From contig NZ_KB908056.1 in NCBI RefSeq assembly GCF_000382325.1, forward strand, positions 1,092,224-1,156,223: a stretch of DNA of 64,000 nt, read 5' to 3'. Made by a program: the position numbers and the translations under genes. The notes under the pieces were generated by a model that did not search any database, was not told the DNA's origin, and was given only the letters and a program-made list of their open reading frames with translations. Source of the stretch: Woodsholea maritima DSM 17123 (GTDB lineage Bacteria > Pseudomonadota > Alphaproteobacteria > Caulobacterales > Maricaulaceae). Positions 34,333 through 43,488 of the stretch are shown piece by piece (position 1 is the first letter of the stretch; each line of letters starts with the position of its first letter).

Positions 34333-35118
34333 TTAAGGGCATTTCTCATTGTGAACTAAAAAGCCGCCGGCAAAGAGATTGCGGTGCTCGGTCTCAACTT
34401 TGTAAAAAACTCCATCGGAATCAATTTCATCCACATTATATACCGAAACTATGTCAAGATTACAGTCGAACAAGATATCGCCAACACTTATAAACTTCGC
34501 GGGAACCCAGCCCTTCATCCCAACGTAAACCAAATGGTCTGGCGTTAGGGACAAGTGTTTGTTTACAACAATTGACTGGGAACCTTGATGTTTAGTTTTG
34601 TTCAAAATGGTACAATTGTCCAAAGACGCTCCATTAAATGACAACACTTTATCGCCGACCTCAATGTCGGACGCCAATACAGTCCCATGTGGGGTGTGTA
34701 GTTCTGTTTTTTCGAAAATACAGCCTTTATCAACTCCAATACCTGTAATTTTCTGCCGCTTGGCAATTATCTCTTCTAGAGCAACTTCCTTGATGCCAAA
34801 ATCGTAACTTTGGTGGCGTTCAGATTTCTCAGAAAACGAACGCAAGAGGGAGATGGCATGATCTCGGGAATATGACGCGGCGACGCAAATATGCTTGCGG
34901 GTAATGGAGGTATCGATCTCCATTATGTTTATTTTATCCAGCTGGCCGATGAGACCTATTAGGCCAGACTCTATATTTCTCTTGATTGCTCTATACTCTA
35001 TTTCCAGTTGGCTTCGTTTTGAATTTTCATTAAAATACGTGTATACAGCAAAGGCTGCTGAAAAAGCAGAGATTACCCATCCTGCTATTCCGAACATATC
35101 TGAGAGATTAATCTGCAT
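34333..35118 (-). CDS. membrane-anchored protein with a C-terminal Hint (intein-like) domain
   Basis: 261 residues. A membrane helix lies at about 8-27 (MFGIAGWVISAFSAAFAVYT), then a helical segment to about residue 125. From about 132 there is a Hint domain: GCIFEKTELHTPHGTVLASD, IEVGDKVLSFNG, HLSLTPDHLVYV, then GGFLVHN four residues before the C-terminus. The block A Cys, the TxxH of block B and the terminal HN are present, so N-S acyl shift and cleavage chemistry is plausible. No second extein follows, so it is an autoprocessing rather than a splicing arrangement. Its role is unknown. Confidence 0.65.
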   Translation of the reverse strand: MQINLSDMFGIAGWVISAFSAAFAVYTYFNENSKRSQLEIEYRAIKRNIESGLIGLIGQLDKINIMEIDTSITRKHICVAASYSRDHAISLLRSFSEKSERHQSYDFGIKEVALEEIIAKRQKITGIGVDKGCIFEKTELHTPHGTVLASDIEVGDKVLSFNGASLDNCTILNKTKHQGSQSIVVNKHLSLTPDHLVYVGMKGWVPAKFISVGDILFDCNLDIVSVYNVDEIDSDGVFYKVETEHRNLFAGGFLVHNEKCP

Positions 35119-35776
35119 CCGTCACTCCATCTGGAGTGCATTTTTAACGCATGGACATTCTTGTAGACAAGTCAATTTTGAGTTAAGTTAGTCGCTAATG
35201 TTTCACCGCATTTCGATCAGGACCGATCGAATAATATCTCGTGATGCAAGGAGTGCGTTGTAGTACAACGCCGTCCTTGGCAAGGGGACCCGTTAGCACG
35301 TCCCCGTTGCATCCCCCCGGCGGTGGCTTGATTATCTCTGATCCCGTTTCGCACTCCTGGCACCGGGTTTGCGCCTGTCATCATGACTGATGGTGCGCAT
35401 GCCGGTGGGGAGGCTCAGGTGGGACCGATCAATCAAGCCAGTAAACGCGCGCGCGTTTAATCCGCGCTTATGGGAGCCTCCATGCTCCCCTAAGAACCCC
35501 ATGGCGATGTCATCGAGACACATTCTGTGGGACGCTTTCAGCGCGACCAATTCTTGGGGACCAACCCTGCGCGGATTGGATGACGATCAGGTCTTTCGCG
35601 ACCCAATACCCCCGACCAGCCTCTCGCCGCTGGACCACTCGCCAGAGCGGGAGAATGACCTCTCCCCTCCGACACCTCCCCATGTCTGAACGTGCAGTCG
35701 TTCGATCACAGATCAGATGAGCTTCCGCGCTCCGGCGCTCGCCCGATACCCTCATGGCCATGTCATTTAGTTCCCG
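35119..35776. other. 658-bp region without a supported gene
   Basis: Short open frames of about 70-100 codons exist on both strands but lack ribosome binding sites and recognisable domains. Composition is GC-rich between 35270 and 35760, unlike the AT-rich Hint gene. It may be decayed mobile DNA. Confidence 0.3.
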
Positions 35777-38700
35777 CTACCAATCAAATCGTTCATCCCG
35801 TTCTCTTCTTTGCAGTGTTTCCCGCTCCCGAGTTTTCGCGATTTCCTGCTCAAATCGAGCTCTCGCGGCACGGGCAGTGCTGGCTATTACTGGAGCTTCT
35901 CGCTGCACTAACGCATCGAACAGTGGAAGACGCGATTCCATAAGCTCAGCACGCGAACCATGCCACGCCATCGGCATTATGCGTTCAAAAAACTGGTGAA
36001 TAATGGTTGCAGGGTTCGGTGCTGCGAGGAGAATTTCGAGCGCCATTGGCGACCATTCTACAGACGCGTCATCCTCTGATTGTCTCCAGGGTCTTGTAAT
36101 TGAGCCAAGAAGGTCAAACCTTCGGCTTGGATTCTCATTTGCCCAGCTGATCACCACTTCACTATCAATCAAGTTAATTGGGGAGAAAGATTTATCCCGG
36201 TAACTCTCGAAAATACGGTTTCGACCATATAGCGGTTTGTCTTCGTCTGCGCGCTCGACGAGGATGTTCAAAACCGGCAGTGGGAAATGTTTGGCGAGAT
36301 ATTCAATAAGCCTTGGATAGTCCCAACCGTAAACGTGGCCTTTGTCCATCGCTTCTAGAAGTCGTTCGCAGATTATCTTAGCGATCGGTTCGTCTAAGCC
36401 GGGACGCAGCGCTGCTTCACAAAGCGATTTAATTTCGAAGTCGTTCGTTTGGCCGCGATTTTCGAAACGAATTTGACGGAGAAGTTTTCGAGCTGCAGCT
36501 CGTTCACCCTCTGCCGGAGGTTCTTCGCCTTTGGTCCCTCGCCAGAGGTGGAGGTGAAATACGTGAAGTGCTGCAGCAAATCCCTGTTCGCGTCTTGGAA
36601 GCAAAGTAGCAAGCTGATCGAGCCGCTCCACATTTAGGGCGCTACGCGCTGGCCAATATGCCAAATGCTCATACCCATATACCGGGATGTCTGGTTGATT
36701 GAGTGACGAAATAATGCGAGCCCAACCTCTATCGCTTAGGGAAACTGAACACTGCAGCGGCAAGAAAAACTTGCGAAGCTCTTGGCTAGCGAAAACACGA
36801 TCTAAAAACGCTTCAACCAAAGAAGGGTTTTTGTTCTCTAAGCCCTCAAGGAAGCCAGTTGCGATACGCAGGCTATAGTTTCGCTCCTCACCTAGATTCC
36901 TCAGCGCGTCTTCGATAGTGCTCCAAGCTGTTTCTGGATTTTTATGCGATTTGGCTAAGCCTTTCCCGAGGCTGGAAACGCGGGCGGAGGTGCTTCTCAC
37001 AAGCGTACCGACATGGGCGCTAAACTCAGCATCAGATTGGGCAAGCTCAGCACCGATTGCCGCGCAAACATGTTCGATCCGCGCGTGCGCCCGTTCGTAC
37101 TTGTCTACGTCGCTGGCATCTGAATCGACATCGATTTCTGCCAAATCCAATGAGGACCCGCGATCCGGCAGAACATAGACCGCGATCCGGTGCGCGAGAT
37201 CCTTCGGTTCCAGTATATTGGCGAGATCTGAGTATCGCTTAGCTAGTTCTTCATATCCTCCGGACATTGCCTCCTTCGCCACGGAAGAAACAGTACTCCA
37301 TCCTTCAGGCCAAGAATGCTCTGTAGCAATGTGCTCCGCTAGCGGGATGATCTCGTCGGCAAGCCCGCGCCGAGCGAGGTCAAGAAAGTGACTAGCGAAG
37401 ATGCTCTTAAGCTGTTCCGTTGGTACTAACCGATTGTCCAACAAGTCCTTGAACAGAAAGAGGGCGGAAGCATACCAGTGGTGCACGTCCTGGCCCGTGC
37501 TTGGCTGCCATCCAAAATCACGCTTCCGCGCACCAAATTCGAAATTGCTCAGCGAGCTAAATTGTTCGGTTCTGAGCATCGCCTCAAGCCCGCAGATCAC
37601 CAGCGTTACAGCTTTCTGATCCCCAACTTTTGCAAGCTTTGCCAAGAGCCCGGCTCTCTGTGTCGCTGTTGCATGTGTCCCGGAAAGATAAAGATGGAAT
37701 AGTGACACAAAATCATCGTGCGTGGTGCTCATATTATTGTTTTTGCTTAACGATATCGTTTCGCAAAGTAGGGTTATTGCTGCTTCAAACGTATCGGGTT
37801 CATATGCAAGGGCACGAAGTAGACGTTTTGTCTCTTGCTTCGCGGGATTGGGCAGCGCCTCAAGAGAGCCAAGGCGAGTACGTGTAGCTGAAATGTTAGC
37901 GAGTACTTGCTTCGGGTCCACGGGCGCAACATTGTCGAGAAAAATTAATTCGCATTGTGACAGTCGTTCGATGTGGTGCAGCCATCCATCGCTGCTGAGA
38001 AAGCTTGCCACTATCTCACGCGCTTCGGGGCTTTCATGTAGAAACCCAAGACGCCGTGAAAACGAAAGCAATAGGCGATCACCAGCATTCCGTAGAAGCT
38101 TGTCGACGATCATCGTTGGCGGACGGTCCTGGAGAAACTCTTTAGCGAGCTTGTGAGCTAGCGCGTGTGGGAGCAGCGCTCTCCATTTTCCCCTAGATTG
38201 AACGAGCTTCCGGCGCTTCAGCTCGGAGACGTGCCCATAGAACTCCTCGACACTCTGACCGGCAAGGTCGGCGAGTAATGGTAGTTCGGCGTTATCTCCC
38301 TCCAGAGTTGATCCGTCGAAGGAGTAGACCAAGGACATTGCCTTAGCGGCTAGAAGCAGCGCAGGGCTTTCATCTTTTTTCTGTATGAATAGCCGCTTGA
38401 ATAACTCACTATCTGACAAATTAGTCAGTGACTCGCCGCTCTTCGCAGTCTCCGCGAGCGCAATCGCAACACGGGCATTCCCCTCGGAGAACGAGGCAAT
38501 AGTACGAATGTCAGGCTTTGAGAGCTGAGAATATCGCCGCTCTAAGATGTGCTCGAGGACATCAGGTGATGACGGTTCAAGCTTAAAGACATCTGTGTTT
38601 TCAGGCTCGTCGTCTGAGATATCATACTCAATCGTCAGGACCCTGACGCCGCTTTCAGTCTGTCTAAGCCTGGCGGCAAGTTTGCGGTGTAGCTCCACAC

Positions 38701-39607
38701 CACAATTATCAACGATGAGTACGCATTCCTGTTTTAACCCAATTAAACGCCCCAAAAGTTCAAGCGGCGTTGGGTCTGGGCCGTCTGACAGGTCCGTATA
38801 GATAGCTTTGGACCGTTGGAGTGCGTCATCGCCAATCCTGTCATCAAATAGAGCTTGCGCGAATCTGGTTTTCCCGACCCCGGATAAGCCTACCAGACGG
38901 ACTGTGCCACTAGCTTTCTTAAGGGTGCTGCGCACGTGTTGAATTCCCGCCCTTGCATCCAAGCCACTTGTATCTTTGAGCTGCACACCGACAAGGCGAA
39001 TGTGGTCATCAATGATGTATTCAGCCGAAGCCTCTTCTGGCGTGCTCGACCAATCATCAAATGGACGCCAGCCGTTAAGCGGCTCGCCAATTTTCTTCCT
39101 AACCCAAGGAACTAGACCAGGATGATGGTTCACCCAGCGTGCCAGCCGATTCTGATCGTAGAAGTCTAGAAATAGATCGGCCGCTTCGGGAGTATCGGAT
39201 ATGGCCGCCGCCATAGCCTTTCTACGACTGCTCAGCATTATATCGGAGCAGTTATCCTGGGAACTAACAATGATGTATGAGCCGCCTTCTTTTCCGAGGT
39301 TCTTTATGGAATCCCGCAGAGTATCCGACGGTCGCATTTCCCGATTGATATCCGCACCCGCGAACTTCTCGGCCTTGACCTGATAGCCGGTTTGTCGTCG
39401 CGGGATGTAACCTTCGGGACTTAAGCTGTCGGGCAACGACGCCCTTACATCAATTCCACCATCTTGCGCGCGCTGATCGCCGCCAAACGTAATGGAAGAG
39501 GCATCTGCTCCATGACGAATGGCTTCTTGCTCAGCCAGGAGGCCAACTAGAGTCCGCGCATCTGCGTCGTTCAATCTTCTAATATGATCCGTCGTAATTT
39601 CGAACAT
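35777..39607 (-). CDS. nuclease-STAND ATPase, Avs-like putative defence protein
   Basis: 1276 residues. N-terminal PD-(D/E)xK-like domain: ITFGGDQRAQDGGIDVRA (Asp about 53) and TGYQVKAEKFAG (Gln-Val-Lys about 76-78), as in effector nucleases of Mrr/Cap4 style. Then a STAND NTPase: LVGLSGVGKTRFAQ (Walker A about 240-247) and CVLIVDNC (Walker B about 295-302). About 700 residues of helical repeats follow. Nuclease-STAND-repeat is the layout of Avs antiphage sensors, which oligomerise on phage proteins and switch on the nuclease. Start at 39607 is the natural one. It stands alone, 345 bases from ardA. The trigger is not predictable. Confidence 0.75.
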   Translation of the reverse strand: MFEITTDHIRRLNDADARTLVGLLAEQEAIRHGADASSITFGGDQRAQDGGIDVRASLPDSLSPEGYIPRRQTGYQVKAEKFAGADINREMRPSDTLRDSIKNLGKEGGSYIIVSSQDNCSDIMLSSRRKAMAAAISDTPEAADLFLDFYDQNRLARWVNHHPGLVPWVRKKIGEPLNGWRPFDDWSSTPEEASAEYIIDDHIRLVGVQLKDTSGLDARAGIQHVRSTLKKASGTVRLVGLSGVGKTRFAQALFDDRIGDDALQRSKAIYTDLSDGPDPTPLELLGRLIGLKQECVLIVDNCGVELHRKLAARLRQTESGVRVLTIEYDISDDEPENTDVFKLEPSSPDVLEHILERRYSQLSKPDIRTIASFSEGNARVAIALAETAKSGESLTNLSDSELFKRLFIQKKDESPALLLAAKAMSLVYSFDGSTLEGDNAELPLLADLAGQSVEEFYGHVSELKRRKLVQSRGKWRALLPHALAHKLAKEFLQDRPPTMIVDKLLRNAGDRLLLSFSRRLGFLHESPEAREIVASFLSSDGWLHHIERLSQCELIFLDNVAPVDPKQVLANISATRTRLGSLEALPNPAKQETKRLLRALAYEPDTFEAAITLLCETISLSKNNNMSTTHDDFVSLFHLYLSGTHATATQRAGLLAKLAKVGDQKAVTLVICGLEAMLRTEQFSSLSNFEFGARKRDFGWQPSTGQDVHHWYASALFLFKDLLDNRLVPTEQLKSIFASHFLDLARRGLADEIIPLAEHIATEHSWPEGWSTVSSVAKEAMSGGYEELAKRYSDLANILEPKDLAHRIAVYVLPDRGSSLDLAEIDVDSDASDVDKYERAHARIEHVCAAIGAELAQSDAEFSAHVGTLVRSTSARVSSLGKGLAKSHKNPETAWSTIEDALRNLGEERNYSLRIATGFLEGLENKNPSLVEAFLDRVFASQELRKFFLPLQCSVSLSDRGWARIISSLNQPDIPVYGYEHLAYWPARSALNVERLDQLATLLPRREQGFAAALHVFHLHLWRGTKGEEPPAEGERAAARKLLRQIRFENRGQTNDFEIKSLCEAALRPGLDEPIAKIICERLLEAMDKGHVYGWDYPRLIEYLAKHFPLPVLNILVERADEDKPLYGRNRIFESYRDKSFSPINLIDSEVVISWANENPSRRFDLLGSITRPWRQSEDDASVEWSPMALEILLAAPNPATIIHQFFERIMPMAWHGSRAELMESRLPLFDALVQREAPVIASTARAARARFEQEIAKTRERETLQRRERDERFDW

Positions 39608-39952
39608 ACTTTAAAGCGTCACTTATTCTCTGGGAACAATCTAGGTGCTTACTGTTGGGTAAGTTTATCGAGCAAAGCTAGGCGAAGGAGGATGTCGCGT
39701 TTCAACAACATTGAGTTAATTTTGCGCGTTGAGCAGTCAGTTAGCCTAGCCATATTGGCTTAGTTACTCGGCAGTTCTCAACGATAGAGTGCAGCATGTC
39801 TCCCTGCTTTAAAATTCCCGCAAAGTAGCGGTTGTCATGCCGGTCACAATAGTCCTTCCGCGCCACGGCCTTAAGGCCCCGTGAAGGCTATTGTGTCCGC
39901 CATTTAAGATCATCCGCTGTTCCTTTTTGCGTTCAAAGCAAAGGAGGAACAC
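39608..39952. other. intergenic region between the STAND gene and ardA
   Basis: 345 bases with no gene. It contains GGCCTTAAGGCC (39868-39879) and, near 39925-39952, the ardA ribosome binding site (AAAGGAGG). Promoters for both divergent genes must lie here. Confidence 0.35.
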
Positions 39953-40456
39953 ATGACCAACATTTATCACGCTACACCTTACGATATTTCAGCAACGGGC
40001 TTTTACTTCAGCACTTACGAAGATTATCTCGAAAAATTCGCATCTCACCGCAATGAATATGGTGATCCGGTCGAGGAATATGAAATCCAGTTCATCGACG
40101 GCGATAATTATGAGGTTTTTTCAGCCATCGGTGTCAATCAGGCCAATCTCAAGCTTTGGTTCGAAGCGTTCGAGGCTCTGGACGAAGATGATGCCGTCAA
40201 GGTGATTTATTTGGCCGATCACTTGGGCTGTACACCCAGTGAGGTTTTGGGCCATCTTGATGATGTTTATCTTTTTGAGGGTACGGCGCTCGAATATGCC
40301 GAGCGTTATATCGAGGATACCGGGCTCTTAAGCGAAATCCCAGAACATTTGCGTTATTACTTTGATACCGAAGCCTTCGCGCGGGACATGGTCCTGGGCG
40401 GTGACATCACTGAGGTTGAAATCATGGGTCAAAAATGGGTTGCGTGTCCCCATTGA
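39953..40456 (+). CDS. ardA: antirestriction protein ArdA
   Basis: 167 residues with the ArdA layout: an acidic elongated protein that mimics B-form DNA and blocks type I restriction enzymes. Seen: MTNIYHATPYDISATGFY, then YEIQFIDGDNYE, VIYLADHLGCTPSEVLGHLD DVYLFEGTALEYAERYIED (each a family landmark), and a strongly negative charge. AAAGGAGG precedes the start. ArdA protects incoming mobile DNA. Here it sits by a relaxase remnant, as on conjugative elements. A strong terminator follows. Confidence 0.85.
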   Translation: MTNIYHATPYDISATGFYFSTYEDYLEKFASHRNEYGDPVEEYEIQFIDGDNYEVFSAIGVNQANLKLWFEAFEALDEDDAVKVIYLADHLGCTPSEVLGHLDDVYLFEGTALEYAERYIEDTGLLSEIPEHLRYYFDTEAFARDMVLGGDITEVEIMGQKWVACPH

Positions 40457-40482
40457 CACGCCTTGCACGATACAATGCCTCA

Positions 40483-40518
40483 CCGCTCACGCTCCGGCCC
40501 CGGAGCGGGGCGGTTTTT
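40483..40518 (+). terminator. rho-independent terminator after ardA
   Basis: CCGC...GCTCCGG pairs with CCGGAGC...GCGG, followed by TTTTTG. It lies 27 bases after the ardA stop. Confidence 0.7.
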
Positions 40519-40685
40519 GTTTATGCCATGAAGACGCTCCTTGGCTGTTGGGCGTTGGCGCAAGCGGCTTAGCGCCTCTTGATGTCTTGCGGAGATGCCG
40601 GGCGGTGCGTGGGGTTTAGCGGCCCTGTCAAAGACGGGTTTGGCTGAAGCCTGAGCCTGAGTGTTTTTGCGCAAGGTTTCATAGC

Positions 40686-40856
40686 GCTGGCGCTGTGCTT
40701 GCTGTCATTGATCATGCGATAAAGTGCGGGGATCGCATGCCGCGCTGTCCATCAGCCCCGCGCGGCATTTCCTTACCATGCTTTCAGTATAGCCCGCGCG
40801 AAACCTCGCGCAGCATAGGGTGAATATAAGAACGCTGAACGGCTTTCATCTGCTCA
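40686..40856 (-). pseudogene. relaxase gene fragment
   Basis: Read on the minus strand this segment gives EQMKAVQRSYIHPMLREVSR, then GLY, a stop codon, KHGKEMPRG and a frame change. The intact relaxase at 54090-55412 has EEMKAVQLSHTHHKLREVSR, ELYREHGWEMPRGLVDSAA at the matching place. The DNA of the two copies is clearly alignable (CGCGCTGTCCA.CAGCCC). The fragment is dead. It lies on the far side of the CRISPR locus from the intact gene, suggesting the locus sits inside old mobilisation DNA. Confidence 0.75.
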
Positions 40857-41033
40857 TTACAAGTACAGTCAATCATTAGATAGATTTAAAAAGCAATGGG
40901 TTTGTGTGAAAAATATATTAAGTTCTAACATAATAACTTCTATTTGAATAATGTAGGGTGTAAAAATAAACAGCCTGGGTTAGCTTATTGAACTTTTATT
41001 ATAATTTATATGTAGTGTATTGCGAGTAAAAAA

Positions 41034-41336
41034 CTAGTTCTCATTGTATATGTATTTAGAAACGTAATATTCAACAAGTTTTGCTCCTGATATTTCCATT
41101 TGCTCGGCAGTAAGCTCTGTGCCTCTTAAGTCTGGGGCAAGGTTCATATCTATTGAAAACAAGCGGGCACCCTTAGCGCAAATTTCAGCGGCTAGACTGA
41201 GTGGAAAATTACCAGCGATTATGTAGCCGGGTATTATGTCGATTTCAAACAGGCTTGATATGATTTTAAATTCAGGATGATGACGCATCATCCAGTCGAT
41301 AGCCCCGTGATGGCGAGAGGAAAAATATTTGACCAT
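41034..41336 (-). CDS. csx16: Csx16 family protein, CRISPR type III accessory (probable ring nuclease)
   Basis: The start at 41336 (AGAGGT upstream) gives a 100-residue product beginning MVKYFSSRHHGAIDWMMRHH, then GYIIAGNFPLSLAAEICAKG, ARLFSIDMNLAPDLRGTELT and GAKLVEYYV. This is the Csx16 pattern: S.H.GA..W, the nucleotide-site-like G..P..LAAE.C..GA, and RG.ELTAE.M. Csx16 is tied to type III loci and has been proposed to degrade cyclic oligoadenylate, switching the signal off. It diverges from the membrane-CARF gene across 69 bp. The DNA is very AT-rich. Confidence 0.8.
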   Translation of the reverse strand: MVKYFSSRHHGAIDWMMRHHPEFKIISSLFEIDIIPGYIIAGNFPLSLAAEICAKGARLFSIDMNLAPDLRGTELTAEQMEISGAKLVEYYVSKYIYNEN

Positions 41337-41405
41337 TTCGACCTCTGAGTGCATTGAATAGCCTGCTAACAGGGATAATAGCATAGTTTTTAGGGAGGCA
41401 GTTAG

Positions 41406-42719
41406 GTGTGGTATTATATTAGTTTTATCGTTATCGTATTGTTGGTATCGCTTTTGGGTGGACTTGTTTCTTTTATTGCGGATCTACTTCCAGAGACTAT
41501 TAATTCTGTAATTTACAAATGGTGTTTTATTATTGCTACGCCCTTAATAGCGGCCGGAGCTTTTTGGTTAAATGATTATTTTTTAAATGAAAAGTCGTTT
41601 CCAACTCCTTACCGGAGCCTTAAGAGCTGGGCCAAAGGGTTTGTTCAAGTGTTACTTGTTTTATGCTTTCTAGTTATTTTGGAGGCGCAGGAAGAACCTA
41701 TCAGTAATGTTGTCACGGGGATCATAGAAAATAAGGGCCCATGGCTTGTTGTTTGTGTCACGTTTGTGGCTGTTTTTTTTGCACTGGTTTTTATTGGGGC
41801 TATTGCAGTCCTTGCTAAGCTTGCTTCCAAATTGCATTTTCGACCTTGGGCAACCATTGCTAAATACAAATCTTTCCTAAATAATGATACCAAAAAATAC
41901 TGTAAGCGCAAAGATAAAATATATTCTAAATTTCAACGGCCGGAATTAATCATTGCTCTATCAAAACTTGAGCCCTGTGAAAACGACCAAGATAAGTTTA
42001 TACTTCGTAACGGAAGAAAGCCTTTAAATCTTGATGAAGTAATAGAGGCTTTTAAAGCTGTGATTGAAAATAAAAAAGGTATCGAAAGTTGCATAATAGG
42101 TGGAAATAATAACACGGATTCGGATGACCCTGCTATAGGGTATTGGGAAAATATTCCAGACCCACTTAGCCAATGTGCATGGTTGCAGCCGCTTCGGGCT
42201 ATAGAAGCACACTTATTTGTTCCGGGCAGCACGCCTGAAAACCCTAGAGTCCAGCTTAAAAGAATCCATGTCTTGATGAGTCAAGAATCTAAAGCCCAGT
42301 TCGAAAGTTTTCGAAAAATAGTCGAGGCTTGGTTGAGCAGTTTAGAGGGTTCAAATGATAACAATAAAATTAAAATAAATCTTTGCGCGTACTTCTGCGG
42401 AGATGAGGGGGGGGATGAGGGGGGTGAAGCCTTCCCTCCTGAAAAGGTCCGCCAACGCATTCGAGAAATAATCAATGCAGATAGTAAATACGGTATCAAA
42501 TACTATTTCAGAGAAATTATTGGGCGCCCAGACTCCGGTCAATTTTGTATCGATGTAACAGGGGGCACAAAACCAGTTGTTATCGGTGCGCTCTCGGCTG
42601 CTCTGGAAGGTGACGCCGTTGTCAGCTATGTTGAGTCAGGGTCCAGTGTAGATGGAAATACCGGGCGTAAGATTTGGTTTTATACAGATCTACGCGCTGA
42701 AACCCCCAACACGATTTAA
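41406..42719 (+). CDS. four-helix membrane protein with C-terminal CARF-like domain
   Basis: 437 residues. Membrane helices at about 3-25, 36-58, 78-95 and 112-138 (ISFIVIVLLVSLLGGLVSFI; WCFIIATPLIAAGAFWL; FVQVLLVLCFLVIL; WLVVCVTFVAVFFALVFIGA). A cytoplasmic part of about 290 residues follows. Its end has a CARF-like fold: RIHVLMSQESKAQFESF, INLCAYFCGD and FCIDVTGGTKPVVIGALSAA with the DxTGGTK motif that contacts cyclic oligoadenylate, then VVSYVESG. Membrane CARF proteins such as Cam1 depolarise cells on cOA binding; I infer a related role but with four helices instead of one. It converges on cmr6 (12 bases) and diverges from csx16. Confidence 0.7.
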   Translation: MWYYISFIVIVLLVSLLGGLVSFIADLLPETINSVIYKWCFIIATPLIAAGAFWLNDYFLNEKSFPTPYRSLKSWAKGFVQVLLVLCFLVILEAQEEPISNVVTGIIENKGPWLVVCVTFVAVFFALVFIGAIAVLAKLASKLHFRPWATIAKYKSFLNNDTKKYCKRKDKIYSKFQRPELIIALSKLEPCENDQDKFILRNGRKPLNLDEVIEAFKAVIENKKGIESCIIGGNNNTDSDDPAIGYWENIPDPLSQCAWLQPLRAIEAHLFVPGSTPENPRVQLKRIHVLMSQESKAQFESFRKIVEAWLSSLEGSNDNNKIKINLCAYFCGDEGGDEGGEAFPPEKVRQRIREIINADSKYGIKYYFREIIGRPDSGQFCIDVTGGTKPVVIGALSAALEGDAVVSYVESGSSVDGNTGRKIWFYTDLRAETPNTI

Positions 42720-42731
42720 GGCTTTCTATGT

Positions 42732-43484
42732 TTAGGGGGCTTGGGTTAACACGCCATATCCACGGCTTGTTTTGGCCCCCACTCCGAGATATTCAACAGC
42801 CTGTGTCAGTGTATTTATCGCATTGTTACTGGCATCATAATCGCCGGGAACGCCGATCAATGTGCGGAACATTGTTCCCGCCGCAATCACGGGGAATGTG
42901 ATGGGTATAGGGTTCTGCCAATCACCTGGCCAGGCATTTTGGTTATACCAATCGGGATAGTGGGGGTTGAGAATATCTATCTCGATATGGGGTGGGGCGG
43001 TTGGAATAGCGTCGAAGAAAACCCATTCGCCTTTGCTTTTTTGTGAGCCGAAAGGGGATGAGGAAGTATCCTGCGGGTTTGGGGATTGCGGCTCCTCACC
43101 CGTCGGTTTTGTGGTGTAATTATACCAAGTCTTGCAAACCCCTTTCAACGATGATCCTGGAATATAGGGCACACCCAGCGTTCGATGCCACAGTAGGCCA
43201 AATGCATCATATGCAGACGCGATGCCTGTACCTATAAGAAGCGGGCTTTCTAATTTAAGATCAAGAATGTGAAGCTTTACTGTTTTAGCAAGCGTAGCTA
43301 AGCGCTTGGCATGGTTCGTAAGTTGTTTGGCATTGCCGTAAGCCCCCGCCTCTATCCATTGTTTGGCATCTGGGCCGTTGGTAGGCTTTGACGCGTCTGG
43401 GAAAATGTTAGTGTAGGTCGCATCTGGGGCCTTCTCAAACTTCAGCCCTGCATTGCCAGTGAACCTTTTTTTGAGGTAAGACAT
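42732..43484 (-). CDS. cmr6: Cmr6, RAMP subunit of the type III-B complex
   Basis: 250 residues, last gene of the cmr operon. RAMP fold hallmarks: LESPLLIGTGIASAYDAFGL, RTLGVPYIPGSSLKGVCKTW (the PYIPGSS.KG signature) and the glycine-rich C-terminal loop AVEYLGVGAKTSRGYG. In the complex Cmr6 caps the Cmr4/Cmr5 filament near the distal end together with Cmr1. Starts 4 bases after the cmr5 stop. Confidence 0.9.
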   Translation of the reverse strand: MSYLKKRFTGNAGLKFEKAPDATYTNIFPDASKPTNGPDAKQWIEAGAYGNAKQLTNHAKRLATLAKTVKLHILDLKLESPLLIGTGIASAYDAFGLLWHRTLGVPYIPGSSLKGVCKTWYNYTTKPTGEEPQSPNPQDTSSSPFGSQKSKGEWVFFDAIPTAPPHIEIDILNPHYPDWYNQNAWPGDWQNPIPITFPVIAAGTMFRTLIGVPGDYDASNNAINTLTQAVEYLGVGAKTSRGYGVLTQAP

Positions 43485-43488
43485 CGCA

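Noticed and set aside
35332..35761. Transposase or relaxase gene in the gap before the STAND gene
   Set aside because: Neither strand shows a DDE, HUH or relaxase motif; frames are short and lack ribosome sites.
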